Shown one piece after another: positions 7,176-16,100 of a stretch of 64,000 nucleotides of DNA (its first letter is position 1; each line of letters starts with the position of its first letter). Both the position numbers and the translations under genes were made by a program. The DNA lies in assembly GCA_963934295.1 (NCBI GenBank), contig CAWVXY010000011.1, forward strand, positions 1 to 64,000, in the 5' to 3' direction. A model generated the notes under the pieces. That model had not been told where the DNA came from and did not search any database. It saw only the letters and a program-made list of their open reading frames with translations. The DNA is from Seribacter sp963934295 (GTDB lineage Bacteria; Verrucomicrobiota; Verrucomicrobiia; Opitutales; Seribacteraceae).

Positions 7176-8807
7176 ATGAAAATCAGAAGACTAACATTAT
7201 TTATTACAGTACTCGTCTGGATCGGGCATACTTTATTCGGAGCATCACAGGTTTTGAATAACTTGTCTTACTCCCAACGGGCTAATTCAAAAATGGTCGA
7301 TCTGTCCTATATATTAAACCTTAGCCAGGGCCAAACTGCGCAAATCAGTTTCCAGTTTAGCTCGGATGATGGACTGACATTTCCGGTTGCCTGTAAAACA
7401 ATCAGGGGAGATGTGGGAAAAGGAATAACCTCAGGTCCCAGGTCCGCTGTTTGGGACGCAGGACTAGACTGGCCTATTAATTTCACAGAAAAGGGAAGAA
7501 TTAAGGCGACCTGCATTGTTTCTGGTGGGACTAAGCCACCAAGTAAACCGGTTGCGATTGAATTTGTATCTGTTCCTTTTAAACCAAGTTCAATAGCAAT
7601 GAGCCCCAGTTGGTTTATGGCTCAAAATTTTGAACATGCTAGAATTAGGGAAGGTTCTAAGACCCCAAGTAAATTTAATGTAAGTAAATACGAGATAACC
7701 AATCATCAGTGGAATGAAGTGGTCTCATGGGCTGTTCAAAATGGCTATGACCTTATCCCAATGAGTTATCCTATAGGCGAGGAAAATGTACCTCGTACCA
7801 ATGTGGCAATCAAGGAAGTGATCAAATGGTTAAATGCTCTTTCAGAAATGAATAACTTAACACCCTGTTACTATGTAGATCCATTGGAACCAAGATTTGA
7901 TTATAATGGGGATGGAAAATTTAGTGCTGGACCAGATGATTGGTGGGGCGGACAGGAACCCGGCGATTATGATTATCAAAATAACCCGAATTTTGACTGG
8001 TCCTTAATTCCAAATGGAAAAGAAAATTTGCAGGGTGGCTGGTTAAATATGGATCCAAATATGAATTGTAAATGGGATCCAGGTGAGCCTTGGTATGATC
8101 GGAATAGAAATCGAATATTTGAGCCTCAAGAATTTATAGATCTTAATGAAAATGGCAGGCTAGATGATGGGCAAACCATTGTCTGCCGCTCAGGAGATAT
8201 TTCGAGTATAGAAAAAGTTTTCGGTTGGTTTGATTTATTCCTTCATGAAAAACGACAATTAAATAGTTTGGGTTATGTCTTACCAGAAGGAATATGTCAT
8301 CCAGACTTTCATTATTTGGCTATGGGTGGCCGAGTAGAAAGGGGAGAATACGGAGAATATCACGAGCCATTTACCGGTAAGCAGAAAAAAGGAATTGTTT
8401 ACATTGAGGAATGGCCCTGGGGTTCAACATCTCCGGATGAGATGTCTAATATAGATCAATTTGCGATTACACCCTTTGGAGCATTTTCAAAACCGCAGTC
8501 GGTGGGTCAGGCAAAGGCAAATGGTTATGGAATATATGATATGGTAGGGAATGTAAGAGAATTGACTAAATTGTGGCGTACGGGTGATCCATTGCATAAT
8601 CCAGGTTCACCTCCTGGCACGATGATTTTATCTGCAGTTGGTGGGTCTGTAAAAAAGGGTTTTGAAAAAACTTTTGATCCACGTATGCCAGTACCTCCTG
8701 CAACAGAAATTTATCCTAGTCATGTCATGACTGGTGATTGGAATTCTAATATTTCCGAAGCGGGTGAGCCAGATGTAGGTTTTCGTCCAATTCGAATCCA
8801 ATACTAA
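7176..8807 (+). CDS. Secreted formylglycine-enzyme-like (SUMF1 fold) protein with Ca-loop insertion
   Basis: The 543-residue protein has a signal peptide (1-23), an N-terminal beta domain (about 25-115, ending VWDAGLDWP) often seen before this fold in PVC bacteria, and a SUMF1/FGE-type domain (about 135-543: KYEITNHQW, WLNALSE, YGIYDMVGNVRELT, GGSV..., final GFRPIR). Between 242 and 332 the fold is interrupted by four Asp/Asn-rich loops that look like calcium sites (starting near D242, D293, D308 and D322; for example DYNGDGKFSAG). The paired catalytic cysteines of true formylglycine-generating enzymes are not seen near the C-terminal GGS motif, so sulfatase activation is unlikely; a binding or structural role is more plausible. 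It is flanked by the Trp-rich domain genes. Confidence 0.82.
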   Translation: MKIRRLTLFITVLVWIGHTLFGASQVLNNLSYSQRANSKMVDLSYILNLSQGQTAQISFQFSSDDGLTFPVACKTIRGDVGKGITSGPRSAVWDAGLDWPINFTEKGRIKATCIVSGGTKPPSKPVAIEFVSVPFKPSSIAMSPSWFMAQNFEHARIREGSKTPSKFNVSKYEITNHQWNEVVSWAVQNGYDLIPMSYPIGEENVPRTNVAIKEVIKWLNALSEMNNLTPCYYVDPLEPRFDYNGDGKFSAGPDDWWGGQEPGDYDYQNNPNFDWSLIPNGKENLQGGWLNMDPNMNCKWDPGEPWYDRNRNRIFEPQEFIDLNENGRLDDGQTIVCRSGDISSIEKVFGWFDLFLHEKRQLNSLGYVLPEGICHPDFHYLAMGGRVERGEYGEYHEPFTGKQKKGIVYIEEWPWGSTSPDEMSNIDQFAITPFGAFSKPQSVGQAKANGYGIYDMVGNVRELTKLWRTGDPLHNPGSPPGTMILSAVGGSVKKGFEKTFDPRMPVPPATEIYPSHVMTGDWNSNISEAGEPDVGFRPIRIQY

Positions 8808-8836
8808 GATCTTTTAATTTTTCAAAATGTAAAATC

Positions 8837-10336
8837 ATGAAACCTACAGTTTTATCCATAATCGTTTTATTTTTTGTTTCGACGCTGTTGGTACATGCGG
8901 AAACAATTCATAAAATTGGGCCCAGAACGGTTGTGGATACAAGAAATATAACCAGTAATCCAAATCCAATCATCGTTGTGGGAAATGCCATGAGATTGGA
9001 TACAAGAAATGCCCCTTCAAATCCATTGGAATTTACCGGCCCTCGGTTTGTGGTGGATACTCGAAATAACATTCTTAAATTCACGCTTTCTCAAAATAAG
9101 ACCTTTGAAAATAAACCAAAGAATTCAGTCATTGGAATTTTTGAAGTAAGTGGAATGACTCCAATCCGTTATGAGCTCCTGCCTAGAGGGCAGACTAATG
9201 ACCACCAGTTTTTTTCTGTGACAGCGGGAGGGATTCTTACAAATAAAGAAGTCTTGGATTTTGAGAAAAGATCGGTTTATGAAATAACGGTAAGGGTCGT
9301 GGGGCATACACAATCTTATGCCCTCGATTTCCTCCTTTATATACTGGATGATAAAACCGAGGATTCCGACGGGGATGGCTATACAGATGAGCAAGAAATT
9401 GCTGCCGGGACAGATCCATTCGATCCCAATTCGAAACCCGGTGGATCTTATGTTTTAACAATTGATCATACCACTATTCTGGAAAACCTACCGGTAGATA
9501 CCAAAATTGGAAAGGTTTCAGTAGACGGAGTAACTCAGGTGGTTCAATATTCTGAGGTAAAAGGATTGAATAAAGGTGAAATTCGGATTGATGAAAAAGG
9601 TACTCTTTTCACTTCAGTTATATTGCAGAATAAGCTAACTCCGGAGGTGAAAATTCGAATTCGTGCCGAGTTTCAGGATAAATCATCGCGAAAACAAAGC
9701 GTTGAGAAAACATTTGTAATAGAAGTACAGAAATCGTCTTTACCGCCCCCACCTCCGCCCCCTCCACCACCCATGAATGACTGGAAGGAACGATGGGAAA
9801 AAGAGAAGAAGGAATTAGTAAATATAAATAACCGGATCGAGGATCAAAATGCCACCTTGGTAAAATTAGAGGATCAAATAAGAGGCGTTCAGGATCAAAT
9901 CGATGGGGTAGGCAAAGATAATGTTCGATTGAACAAAGAGATAAGCAAGGCTGAGGCCGAGCTTAATCAAGTCCTTGTTCGTATTGCGGAACTGAGCGTA
10001 AAATATACCGACGCTCAAAAACATTCTGAAAAAATAATTCTTGAAAAAAGTAATGCTGAAAAAGAAGTTGTTCGCCTGTCCCAAGAATACGATCTTCTTG
10101 ATAAAAAAGTAAAAGAAAAACGGGAGGAAGCAAATACTCTGGTTGCGAAATTAAAAGTACCCTTCCTAAAAGGCTGGCACTATACTGCAGATAAAGGCTG
10201 GTTGTGGACTGATTTAGACTATTATCCGATTGTGTATTCGAATGCCGAGGATGCCTGGATTCATTACGATCAGGGAACTTCCAATCCATGGCACTATTAT
10301 AATTACTCCACTCAAGAATGGTTCGAGTGGGAATAA
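8837..10336 (+). CDS. Large secreted protein: DTRN repeats, TSP3 loop, coiled coil, Trp-rich domain (paralogue 3)
   Basis: The 499-residue product is a mosaic. It has a signal peptide (1-21); three short N-terminal repeats centred on DTRN at 34-37, 55-58 and 74-77; a cadherin-like beta domain (about 85-170); a thrombospondin-type-3 calcium loop (175-198, DSDGDGYTDEQEIAAGTDP); a second beta domain (about 204-298); a run of ten prolines (303-312); a long coiled coil (about 315-435); and the Trp-rich domain (445-499). The last two parts match the protein at 6465. Calcium-binding and cadherin-like parts suggest an extracellular adhesive or scaffold role (inference). It starts 29 bases after the FGE-like gene and is probably the last gene of that operon. 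Confidence 0.78.
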   Translation: MKPTVLSIIVLFFVSTLLVHAETIHKIGPRTVVDTRNITSNPNPIIVVGNAMRLDTRNAPSNPLEFTGPRFVVDTRNNILKFTLSQNKTFENKPKNSVIGIFEVSGMTPIRYELLPRGQTNDHQFFSVTAGGILTNKEVLDFEKRSVYEITVRVVGHTQSYALDFLLYILDDKTEDSDGDGYTDEQEIAAGTDPFDPNSKPGGSYVLTIDHTTILENLPVDTKIGKVSVDGVTQVVQYSEVKGLNKGEIRIDEKGTLFTSVILQNKLTPEVKIRIRAEFQDKSSRKQSVEKTFVIEVQKSSLPPPPPPPPPPMNDWKERWEKEKKELVNINNRIEDQNATLVKLEDQIRGVQDQIDGVGKDNVRLNKEISKAEAELNQVLVRIAELSVKYTDAQKHSEKIILEKSNAEKEVVRLSQEYDLLDKKVKEKREEANTLVAKLKVPFLKGWHYTADKGWLWTDLDYYPIVYSNAEDAWIHYDQGTSNPWHYYNYSTQEWFEWE

Positions 10337-10357
10337 GAATAAGCTATTAAAATATTC

Positions 10358-10388
10358 TATGCTTAATCATACTCTGCATCCAAGCATA
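10358..10388. terminator. Weak inverted repeat between convergent genes
   Basis: TATGCTT (10358-10364) and AAGCATA (10382-10388) are reverse complements separated by 17 bases, and the pairing extends outward with one bulge. It lies between two convergent stops and could serve as a terminator for both strands. The long loop and missing T-run make this a weak call. Confidence 0.25.
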
Positions 10389-10399
10389 TGAATATGGAT

Positions 10400-11377
10400 T
10401 TAGAGCGTAGTCGTATTTTCCCCGAAAGTGGAAATGACAATATTCCTTAATGAATTTACCCAGACAAAATTACTGATTTCCAAGTATACTGCAATGGTTC
10501 GAAGACTCTCCAATTCTTGGTCGTTCACTTCGTTGTCGATTGCAACTAGTTTGGTCATCGCAATGAACAATTCGTTTCTTTCAGCACTGGTGGAAACATC
10601 CCGGAGAGAACTTACCAAATCACTTAATTGGAGCTCACTCACATCCATAGCAAACGCAACATCTTGAATACATTTTGCTATTTCTTCCGAAACACCGCAA
10701 GTGTTGATTAATATAGAGCGAATGGAATTTAATTCAGGTAAGGTTATTCTTTTATCCGCATTTGAAAGCCAACACAGAATGGATGCGTAAAGACATATTT
10801 TTTGAAGTTCTGGTTTCGAATGAGGCACATGAATATCTTTTTTAAGGAGAATTTTTCGAAATAGAAAGTAAGCAGGGTTATCAAAAAATTCATGGATAAA
10901 GCGATCTCTTGAATCCGCATTTTTTTGCCAAGGTTCCGCCTGTTTGATCGAATCCTTGAATAAGAAAAATTTAAGTTTTCTAAGAAAACTTTCCGAGTTT
11001 TCAAGTAAAGCCTCATCCATTTCTTCTGCAAAATCCTTTTCTTCTTTGTTAATTTTCCCATCTGCTTTTAAAACAGTAATCAAGGATTCCCAAGCATGCT
11101 TTCTATGATTACTGGAGTAAACCTGTTCTGTGAAATGTTGAATGATTGAATTTTGTTCGCACTGGCTCACTGGATAAGCGAGATAGATTTTTAGTTTTCT
11201 CCAATCTTCAAATGTGATTCCTTGGAATTGAAGAATCAAATTTTTGAGACAGACCATTTCATGTTGATTCAATTCTCCATCAACCCAAGCAGCAGCGATA
11301 AGGGTTTTGCCTAGCGCAATATTAAATGCGGGAAAATCTTCTTTCATAGGACATATACAAAAACTATCATATATCAA
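10400..11377 (-). CDS. TerB-like helical protein with repeated acidic motifs
   Basis: The 325-residue protein appears all-helical and cytoplasmic. It resembles TerB-type (tellurite resistance B) domains, in which a helix bundle carries an acidic D-x-x-[IV]-x-x-x-E site. Four such motifs can be seen: WVDGELNQHE near residue 32, KADGKINKEE near 106, NADKRITLPE near 208 and AIDNEVNDQE near 279, which suggests two or more tandem TerB-like units. Single TerB domains are common in stress and membrane-associated systems and do not by themselves confer tellurite resistance. Translation may start at Met11 (11347) instead; neither start has a clear ribosome site. It is convergent with the previous gene and divergent from the two-partner secretion operon. 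Confidence 0.6.
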   Translation of the reverse strand: MIYDSFCICPMKEDFPAFNIALGKTLIAAAWVDGELNQHEMVCLKNLILQFQGITFEDWRKLKIYLAYPVSQCEQNSIIQHFTEQVYSSNHRKHAWESLITVLKADGKINKEEKDFAEEMDEALLENSESFLRKLKFFLFKDSIKQAEPWQKNADSRDRFIHEFFDNPAYFLFRKILLKKDIHVPHSKPELQKICLYASILCWLSNADKRITLPELNSIRSILINTCGVSEEIAKCIQDVAFAMDVSELQLSDLVSSLRDVSTSAERNELFIAMTKLVAIDNEVNDQELESLRTIAVYLEISNFVWVNSLRNIVISTFGENTTTL

Positions 11378-11583
11378 AAGGTGATTTTTAAAAAAAAGTT
11401 TGTAAAGATAAAAAGAAAATTGTTGCTAAAACAAAATTAATTATACTTTCTTCCTAAATTAGCGATTTAAAAATATTCCTCAGATTTATATCTATCCTTT
11501 AAATTAATCAGTTTGTTTAAAAAACAAATTGTAGCCTATTGATTGAATTAATTTAGCAATTTTCGAATAATTTAAAATTATTA

Positions 11584-13614
11584 ATGAATTTTTTCTTTCG
11601 TAAATCTTTACCGATATTTCTTTTAGTATTTTTCATTTGTACCCGTTTTGTATGGAGTAATTCATCTACTGAGTACAAAAACTTTAAGAGGAATATCCAA
11701 GATCTACAGGCTAGGATGGATGCTTTTAACCAAAAGCTAGCTGATAAAACAAAAATTCGGCCTTTTACAAGACCAGCTCCTTTTTCTACTCGAGCAACCA
11801 AAAAGGTTGAACCTGAGAAGTCATTTGATGAATTGTTCCCTTTGCCCGGAGCCCCAGTTAATAAAGTTGAACCATCAAGTGACCCTCGTACTGAAACTAT
11901 TCCAACCCTCCCTCCCAAACCCGCGGAAAATATTCCTGAGGAATACTCGGTTATGCCTTTAGTCATTTCTTACGGTGGAGACAGCCAGGGATTACCTCCC
12001 TTAAACGAGCTTAAAAAAATCCGTTTTCCTCACTCTCGAAAAGGAGGGTTGATTGACTTGGGCGGATTAATGAATCCCTCAACGGGGATGAACCCTTTTC
12101 TTCTTTCAACTGAGGAACTTCGCGAGATTTCTCAAATTTGTATTCATTACTTAAAAGAAAGTGGATTGGAAGGGATGGTTGCTATGGTAAATCCCTCGCA
12201 GATTGATCCAAGCACAGGAGCGGACCTCCGCAGTCCTGGAGAAACAGTTTTGGAGATCAAGATATGGGTCGCCCGAATCAATACGGTTCATCTGGCTTAT
12301 TCCGGTTCTGGGGATGAAAATAAAACTAGGCAAAAACTGGAAAATGTTTTAGCCGGACAAATGTGGAAACAACGGGTATTGGGGCAACCTTTGACTGAGA
12401 AATTTAAGAAAACTGTAAAAAGACTGGGGCGTAGTCCTTCTAAATCATCCCGTTTGTTATTACTTCCGGGTAATCGTCCTGGGGAAGTCGAAGGTGTGGT
12501 TGAAATTAAGGAACAAAAACTTACTCAGACTTCGCTTGGCGTCGCCAATAATGGCAGTCCTACGACAGGTGAATGGCTTTGGAATGGTCAATTTCGTTTA
12601 CACGAACTTTCACGTTCGGATGATCCGTTAGACCTTTCGTTTACGGTCTCGGAGACCGGTGAAAGATTTGGAGTTGGGCTCGGTTATCGTGTTCCCCTGG
12701 TTCAACCCGGTATACTTGATCTTTCTGTAAGAGGAAATTACGGGGAATATGACGGTTCCAGTTTTGCCTTAACTCCGATTCATTTTGAGGGTTCCTCCAT
12801 GAGTGCGGACCTTGCTCTTCATGGAAATCCACTTTCCTGGGAGAGTGAAAAGGGAAGCCTTGGCTATCAGATCGGGTTTAATTATGAACGGGTGAAGGCC
12901 CGGAATTCAATCTTTCAGGAAAATGCTGAAGGCACTTTTCTTACTCCCCGTATATCCCTGTTTAGAGAAAGAAAAGGGCGAATTATCCGCTCTCTTGCCT
13001 CGGTCACGCTCAAGTCAAATTTAGGATCGATTCCGGTTCATCAAAGAGAATTTATGGGCGGTTTTCAAGTGGATGAAAAAGTGCCTGTTTTTTCACTGGC
13101 TCATCAAAGCATGATTAATTTAAGCAAGCTTTTTAATCGTTCCGGTGACCCTTATGCCAATCTTGACCGTCATTCTCTCTGGTTGAAATTTAAACTGGCT
13201 GGTGCCCTGACCAATAATCGAATGCTTCCCCAGCGCCAATGGTTGCTTGGGGGTACGGTAGGAGTAAGAGGATACCCGGAAGCTATTGTGGCCGGTGACC
13301 GTGGATTCCTTTTTTCTATGGAATATCGTTGGAAATTATTTTCTTTGGGCTCCTCTCCTAAGAAGAGATTTTCGCTCTCGGTTGCCCCATTTTTTGATTA
13401 CGGCCAATCCTTTATCAAGGATCCATTTTTTTATGAATCTGATCAGACTTTAATCGGACTTGGATGTGGTTTACTCTCTGAACTACCGGGTGGGGGTCGA
13501 GCCAGGCTCGATTTTGCCAAGCCCTTAAAAGAGGTTGTAACCGGAACCGGAATTCGGGAAGGCACCCAGGGCGATGATTATCGAATCCATGCATCCACCC
13601 AATGGACTTTTTAG
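11584..13614 (+). CDS. Two-partner secretion outer-membrane transporter (TpsB, ShlB/FhaC type)
   Basis: TpsB proteins are outer-membrane beta barrels that export one partner, the TpsA protein, using POTRA domains in the periplasm. The 676-residue product has a signal peptide (1-25), a short coiled-coil stretch (about 30-55), a Pro-rich linker, a POTRA-like region (about 150-300) and then repeated amphipathic strands typical of a ShlB/FhaC barrel. Family-like segments include GVGLGYRVPLVQPG (about 360) and QWLLGGTVGVRGYPE (about 550, the conserved VRGY loop motif). It ends with TQWTF, a C-terminal Phe as expected for barrel insertion. The TpsA partner starts 1 base downstream. The 206-base AT-rich spacer upstream probably holds the promoter. 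Confidence 0.85.
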   Translation: MNFFFRKSLPIFLLVFFICTRFVWSNSSTEYKNFKRNIQDLQARMDAFNQKLADKTKIRPFTRPAPFSTRATKKVEPEKSFDELFPLPGAPVNKVEPSSDPRTETIPTLPPKPAENIPEEYSVMPLVISYGGDSQGLPPLNELKKIRFPHSRKGGLIDLGGLMNPSTGMNPFLLSTEELREISQICIHYLKESGLEGMVAMVNPSQIDPSTGADLRSPGETVLEIKIWVARINTVHLAYSGSGDENKTRQKLENVLAGQMWKQRVLGQPLTEKFKKTVKRLGRSPSKSSRLLLLPGNRPGEVEGVVEIKEQKLTQTSLGVANNGSPTTGEWLWNGQFRLHELSRSDDPLDLSFTVSETGERFGVGLGYRVPLVQPGILDLSVRGNYGEYDGSSFALTPIHFEGSSMSADLALHGNPLSWESEKGSLGYQIGFNYERVKARNSIFQENAEGTFLTPRISLFRERKGRIIRSLASVTLKSNLGSIPVHQREFMGGFQVDEKVPVFSLAHQSMINLSKLFNRSGDPYANLDRHSLWLKFKLAGALTNNRMLPQRQWLLGGTVGVRGYPEAIVAGDRGFLFSMEYRWKLFSLGSSPKKRFSLSVAPFFDYGQSFIKDPFFYESDQTLIGLGCGLLSELPGGGRARLDFAKPLKEVVTGTGIREGTQGDDYRIHASTQWTF

Positions 13615-13615
13615 A

Positions 13616-15397
13616 ATGAAAAAATATTTTGTAAATTTTGTCCTTTCTTTTGTCCTGATTACTTATGGTTTTTCCTTACCGGAAGGTACAACTGCTGTTC
13701 AGGGCGAGGGTAATGCCCAAACAGTCGGTTCCGAAATGACAATTACTGCACCGGACAACAGTATTTTTGAACATCAAAATTTTAATGTGGCTCCAAATGA
13801 AACGGTTCGTTTTGTTCAGCCCTCAATTGAATCCCGTGTACTTAACCGGGTTGTGGGAGCGGGTGCAAAGTCGAGTATTCAGGGGAATATAATTGCCAAC
13901 GGTAGTGTTTATCTGGTTAATCCGGCGGGGGTTGTTTTTGGCTCAGGATCATCTGTTAATGTTGGCAGGTTACATGTGGTGGCGGGTTCTTTGAGTAATG
14001 ATAATTTTAATACTGGTACGGATACCTTTACCGACTTGGCCGGCGAAGTAAGAAATGAAGGAGTGATAAATGCGGCCTCAGTTAGCTTCGCGGGTGCCTT
14101 GGTTGTTAATTTCGGACAAATTTATGCACCGGGTGGCTATGTGGTTCTAGCACAGGTGGACGAGGGGAATAATTCAAATGTTGCGCTGAGAAGTTCTTCG
14201 GGGACCAGTTCGGTTGAATTGGTGGATTCCAGCGGTCTTCTTTCAGTGCAATTAAAATTACCCGGAGAAAACTCTATTTCTTATAAAACGACCCCTTCTA
14301 CCATGATTGCTGATCTTGGTGGCCATGCTATTCTTCAAACCGGAATTATCGAGGCATCCCGAGTTGAACTTCATGGTCACACCGTTCGTACTGATGGATC
14401 GATTAAAGGAGATGTTGTTCATGTGGTGCCAAGAGAAGGTGCTTTTCAAAGTAGTTCACAGAGCAAAATAGAGGCAAATAAGCTATACCTGCAACATGGT
14501 ACATTTAGGAGTCAAGATACTTCGTTATCTACACCTGTGGCATATTCAACTAGACCAAATGTTGATCTTTTATCTTCTAACAATCAAATACCTGAGGTTT
14601 TTGCATCCGGTTCGTTTTCCAAGATCGGCGTTCGAAGTGCATCGGATATGAAGGTGAGCATAGGAGTCTTATACTCGGCATTGTTTGATTCATCGTCTAT
14701 TAGTTTACAGGCTAATGAGGCTGATTTTCGTGTTTATAAAGGAGATTTGCGAATGATAGATCCAATTAGTGGAACCAGTTCATCCAGCGTATTGCTCCTT
14801 GCTGCGGAGAATCAGGTAATTCTCGAACAACCAACCAGTAGTTATGCATTTTATACCCGTTTGATTTATGGAAAATCATTACAGGAATATGTTGTGGAAA
14901 GTTCATCGACATCTTCTCCAAGTAAGACATCCGGAAGTGGATCCGCTTTCATCCCCTTGAGGGCCACTACGGTGACCATAGATGATCTGTCCACAGCCTT
15001 ATCACCCTCTGTGATTCTTCCCCTGGTTCGTGAAAACCCGGATGTTTTTAATTTGGGAGCCTATTCAGATGCTCAGTTAATGGAGGCATTTGATTACGAT
15101 TATTTTATTGGCAATTCATATTTTTTACGAAGTCTATCGACTTCTCCAACTGCGATTTTTGGTGATGACTTTTCGGTGTTGAGCACCCCAGCAATTGAAA
15201 CTACAACCATTTCAGAAGTGGAAGCGGCTGAGGTGGTGGTGTCCGAAAAGCCCTCATCCCGATTTGATGGAATTGCTTCGGTGGTTCAGTTTTCTCCTAT
15301 CACCATGCCCCTGCTTTCCCCTATGGCGAGTAAGTTGTTGGATGATGCACTGAGTGATGATGTGGAAAACGAATTAAAAAAATATTTAAAGAAATAG
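13616..15397 (+). CDS. Short filamentous-haemagglutinin-like exoprotein (TpsA)
   Basis: From the ATG at 13616 the product has 593 residues: a signal peptide (1-20) and an N-terminal TPS/haemagglutination domain (about 22-200) with the marker segments SIQGNIIANGSVYLVNPAGVVFG and VNVGRLHVVAGSL. That domain is what the TpsB partner recognises for export. The rest is Ser/Thr-rich, probably beta-helical up to about 300, then less regular, and ends in a basic tail. At 593 residues it is very short for a TpsA; many exceed 1,500. An upstream in-frame ATG at 13574 lies inside the TpsB gene and would spoil the signal peptide, so it was not chosen. Its position directly after TpsB makes the pairing clear. 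Confidence 0.85.
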   Translation: MKKYFVNFVLSFVLITYGFSLPEGTTAVQGEGNAQTVGSEMTITAPDNSIFEHQNFNVAPNETVRFVQPSIESRVLNRVVGAGAKSSIQGNIIANGSVYLVNPAGVVFGSGSSVNVGRLHVVAGSLSNDNFNTGTDTFTDLAGEVRNEGVINAASVSFAGALVVNFGQIYAPGGYVVLAQVDEGNNSNVALRSSSGTSSVELVDSSGLLSVQLKLPGENSISYKTTPSTMIADLGGHAILQTGIIEASRVELHGHTVRTDGSIKGDVVHVVPREGAFQSSSQSKIEANKLYLQHGTFRSQDTSLSTPVAYSTRPNVDLLSSNNQIPEVFASGSFSKIGVRSASDMKVSIGVLYSALFDSSSISLQANEADFRVYKGDLRMIDPISGTSSSSVLLLAAENQVILEQPTSSYAFYTRLIYGKSLQEYVVESSSTSSPSKTSGSGSAFIPLRATTVTIDDLSTALSPSVILPLVRENPDVFNLGAYSDAQLMEAFDYDYFIGNSYFLRSLSTSPTAIFGDDFSVLSTPAIETTTISEVEAAEVVVSEKPSSRFDGIASVVQFSPITMPLLSPMASKLLDDALSDDVENELKKYLKK

Positions 15398-15401
15398 TAA
15401 A

Positions 15402-16100
15402 ATGATTTTTTTAAAACTAACCCGATCTGCCAAAACATTAGTCACCCGCTTCGGGTGGCTTTTTGCAGAGCTTATTTTTATCTTTTTAGGGTTGTATGGT
15501 GCTTTTCTTTTGGAGCGAATGCATGACGATGAAATGGACCTGCTTCGAAAATATCAGATTATTAAAGCTCTAGTTGGGGAATTCGAGGGATACGAGGAAG
15601 AATTGGGAGTTGCTTACGAAACCCTTTCCGACGCTTATGCCACTCCTTTTTTTAGTAAGTATGCGAGTGGCGAAAAGCCCTTTCCTAATCAAATTCAATA
15701 TGGATCTATCGCTCGAGTAAACACGGGCATTTGGGAAGCTCTCTTACAAAGTGGGATCGAAGTTCTTGATATCGAACTGATTCAAAAAATACAGATATTT
15801 TTTAAGAAACTACAGGACTTTCTAGATCTTTTTTCCCGTTTCGAAAGCCTGAATACCTCCTACATTCTTCCAGAAGCGGATCGGAATGCATCCTATTTTT
15901 ATGAGAAAGAGGGAATTGAGCTTCGCGATAAGTATAAGTGGTATGCCAATCAACTCTTTGATATTTCCACTAATCTAGGAGAATTAGCAGTGGAAGCAGT
16001 CAACACCCACGAACTGCTCAAATCGAAATTGAAGGAAACAATCCTATTGCAGAATCCGGAAGCTCTATTTGACGAAAATGGAACCCATATTTTACCATGA
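15402..16100 (+). CDS. Membrane-anchored protein of unknown function, DUF6090-like N-terminus
   Basis: The 232-residue product has one strong transmembrane helix near the start (about residues 20-38, LFAELIFIFLGLYGAFLLE) followed by a mostly helical soluble part rich in charged and aromatic residues. The first 60 residues recall the small membrane proteins grouped as DUF6090, which have a GE-rich helix of this kind; this is resemblance from memory and not certain. It starts 4 bases after the TpsA stop, and its last 4 bases overlap the FecR-like gene (ATGA), so it is translated as part of the secretion operon. The function is unknown; membrane anchoring next to TpsA/TpsB suggests a helper role (inference). 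Confidence 0.65.
   Translation: MIFLKLTRSAKTLVTRFGWLFAELIFIFLGLYGAFLLERMHDDEMDLLRKYQIIKALVGEFEGYEEELGVAYETLSDAYATPFFSKYASGEKPFPNQIQYGSIARVNTGIWEALLQSGIEVLDIELIQKIQIFFKKLQDFLDLFSRFESLNTSYILPEADRNASYFYEKEGIELRDKYKWYANQLFDISTNLGELAVEAVNTHELLKSKLKETILLQNPEALFDENGTHILP

Noticed and set aside
10400..11377. Tellurite resistance gene
   Set aside because: Only TerB-like motifs are present; no other ter genes are nearby, so the resistance name would mislead.
11378..11583. tRNA or small RNA gene in the longest gap
   Set aside because: The stretch is very AT-rich, lacks any cloverleaf, and shows only a weak TTTGTTT/AAACAAA repeat; a promoter region is the simpler reading.
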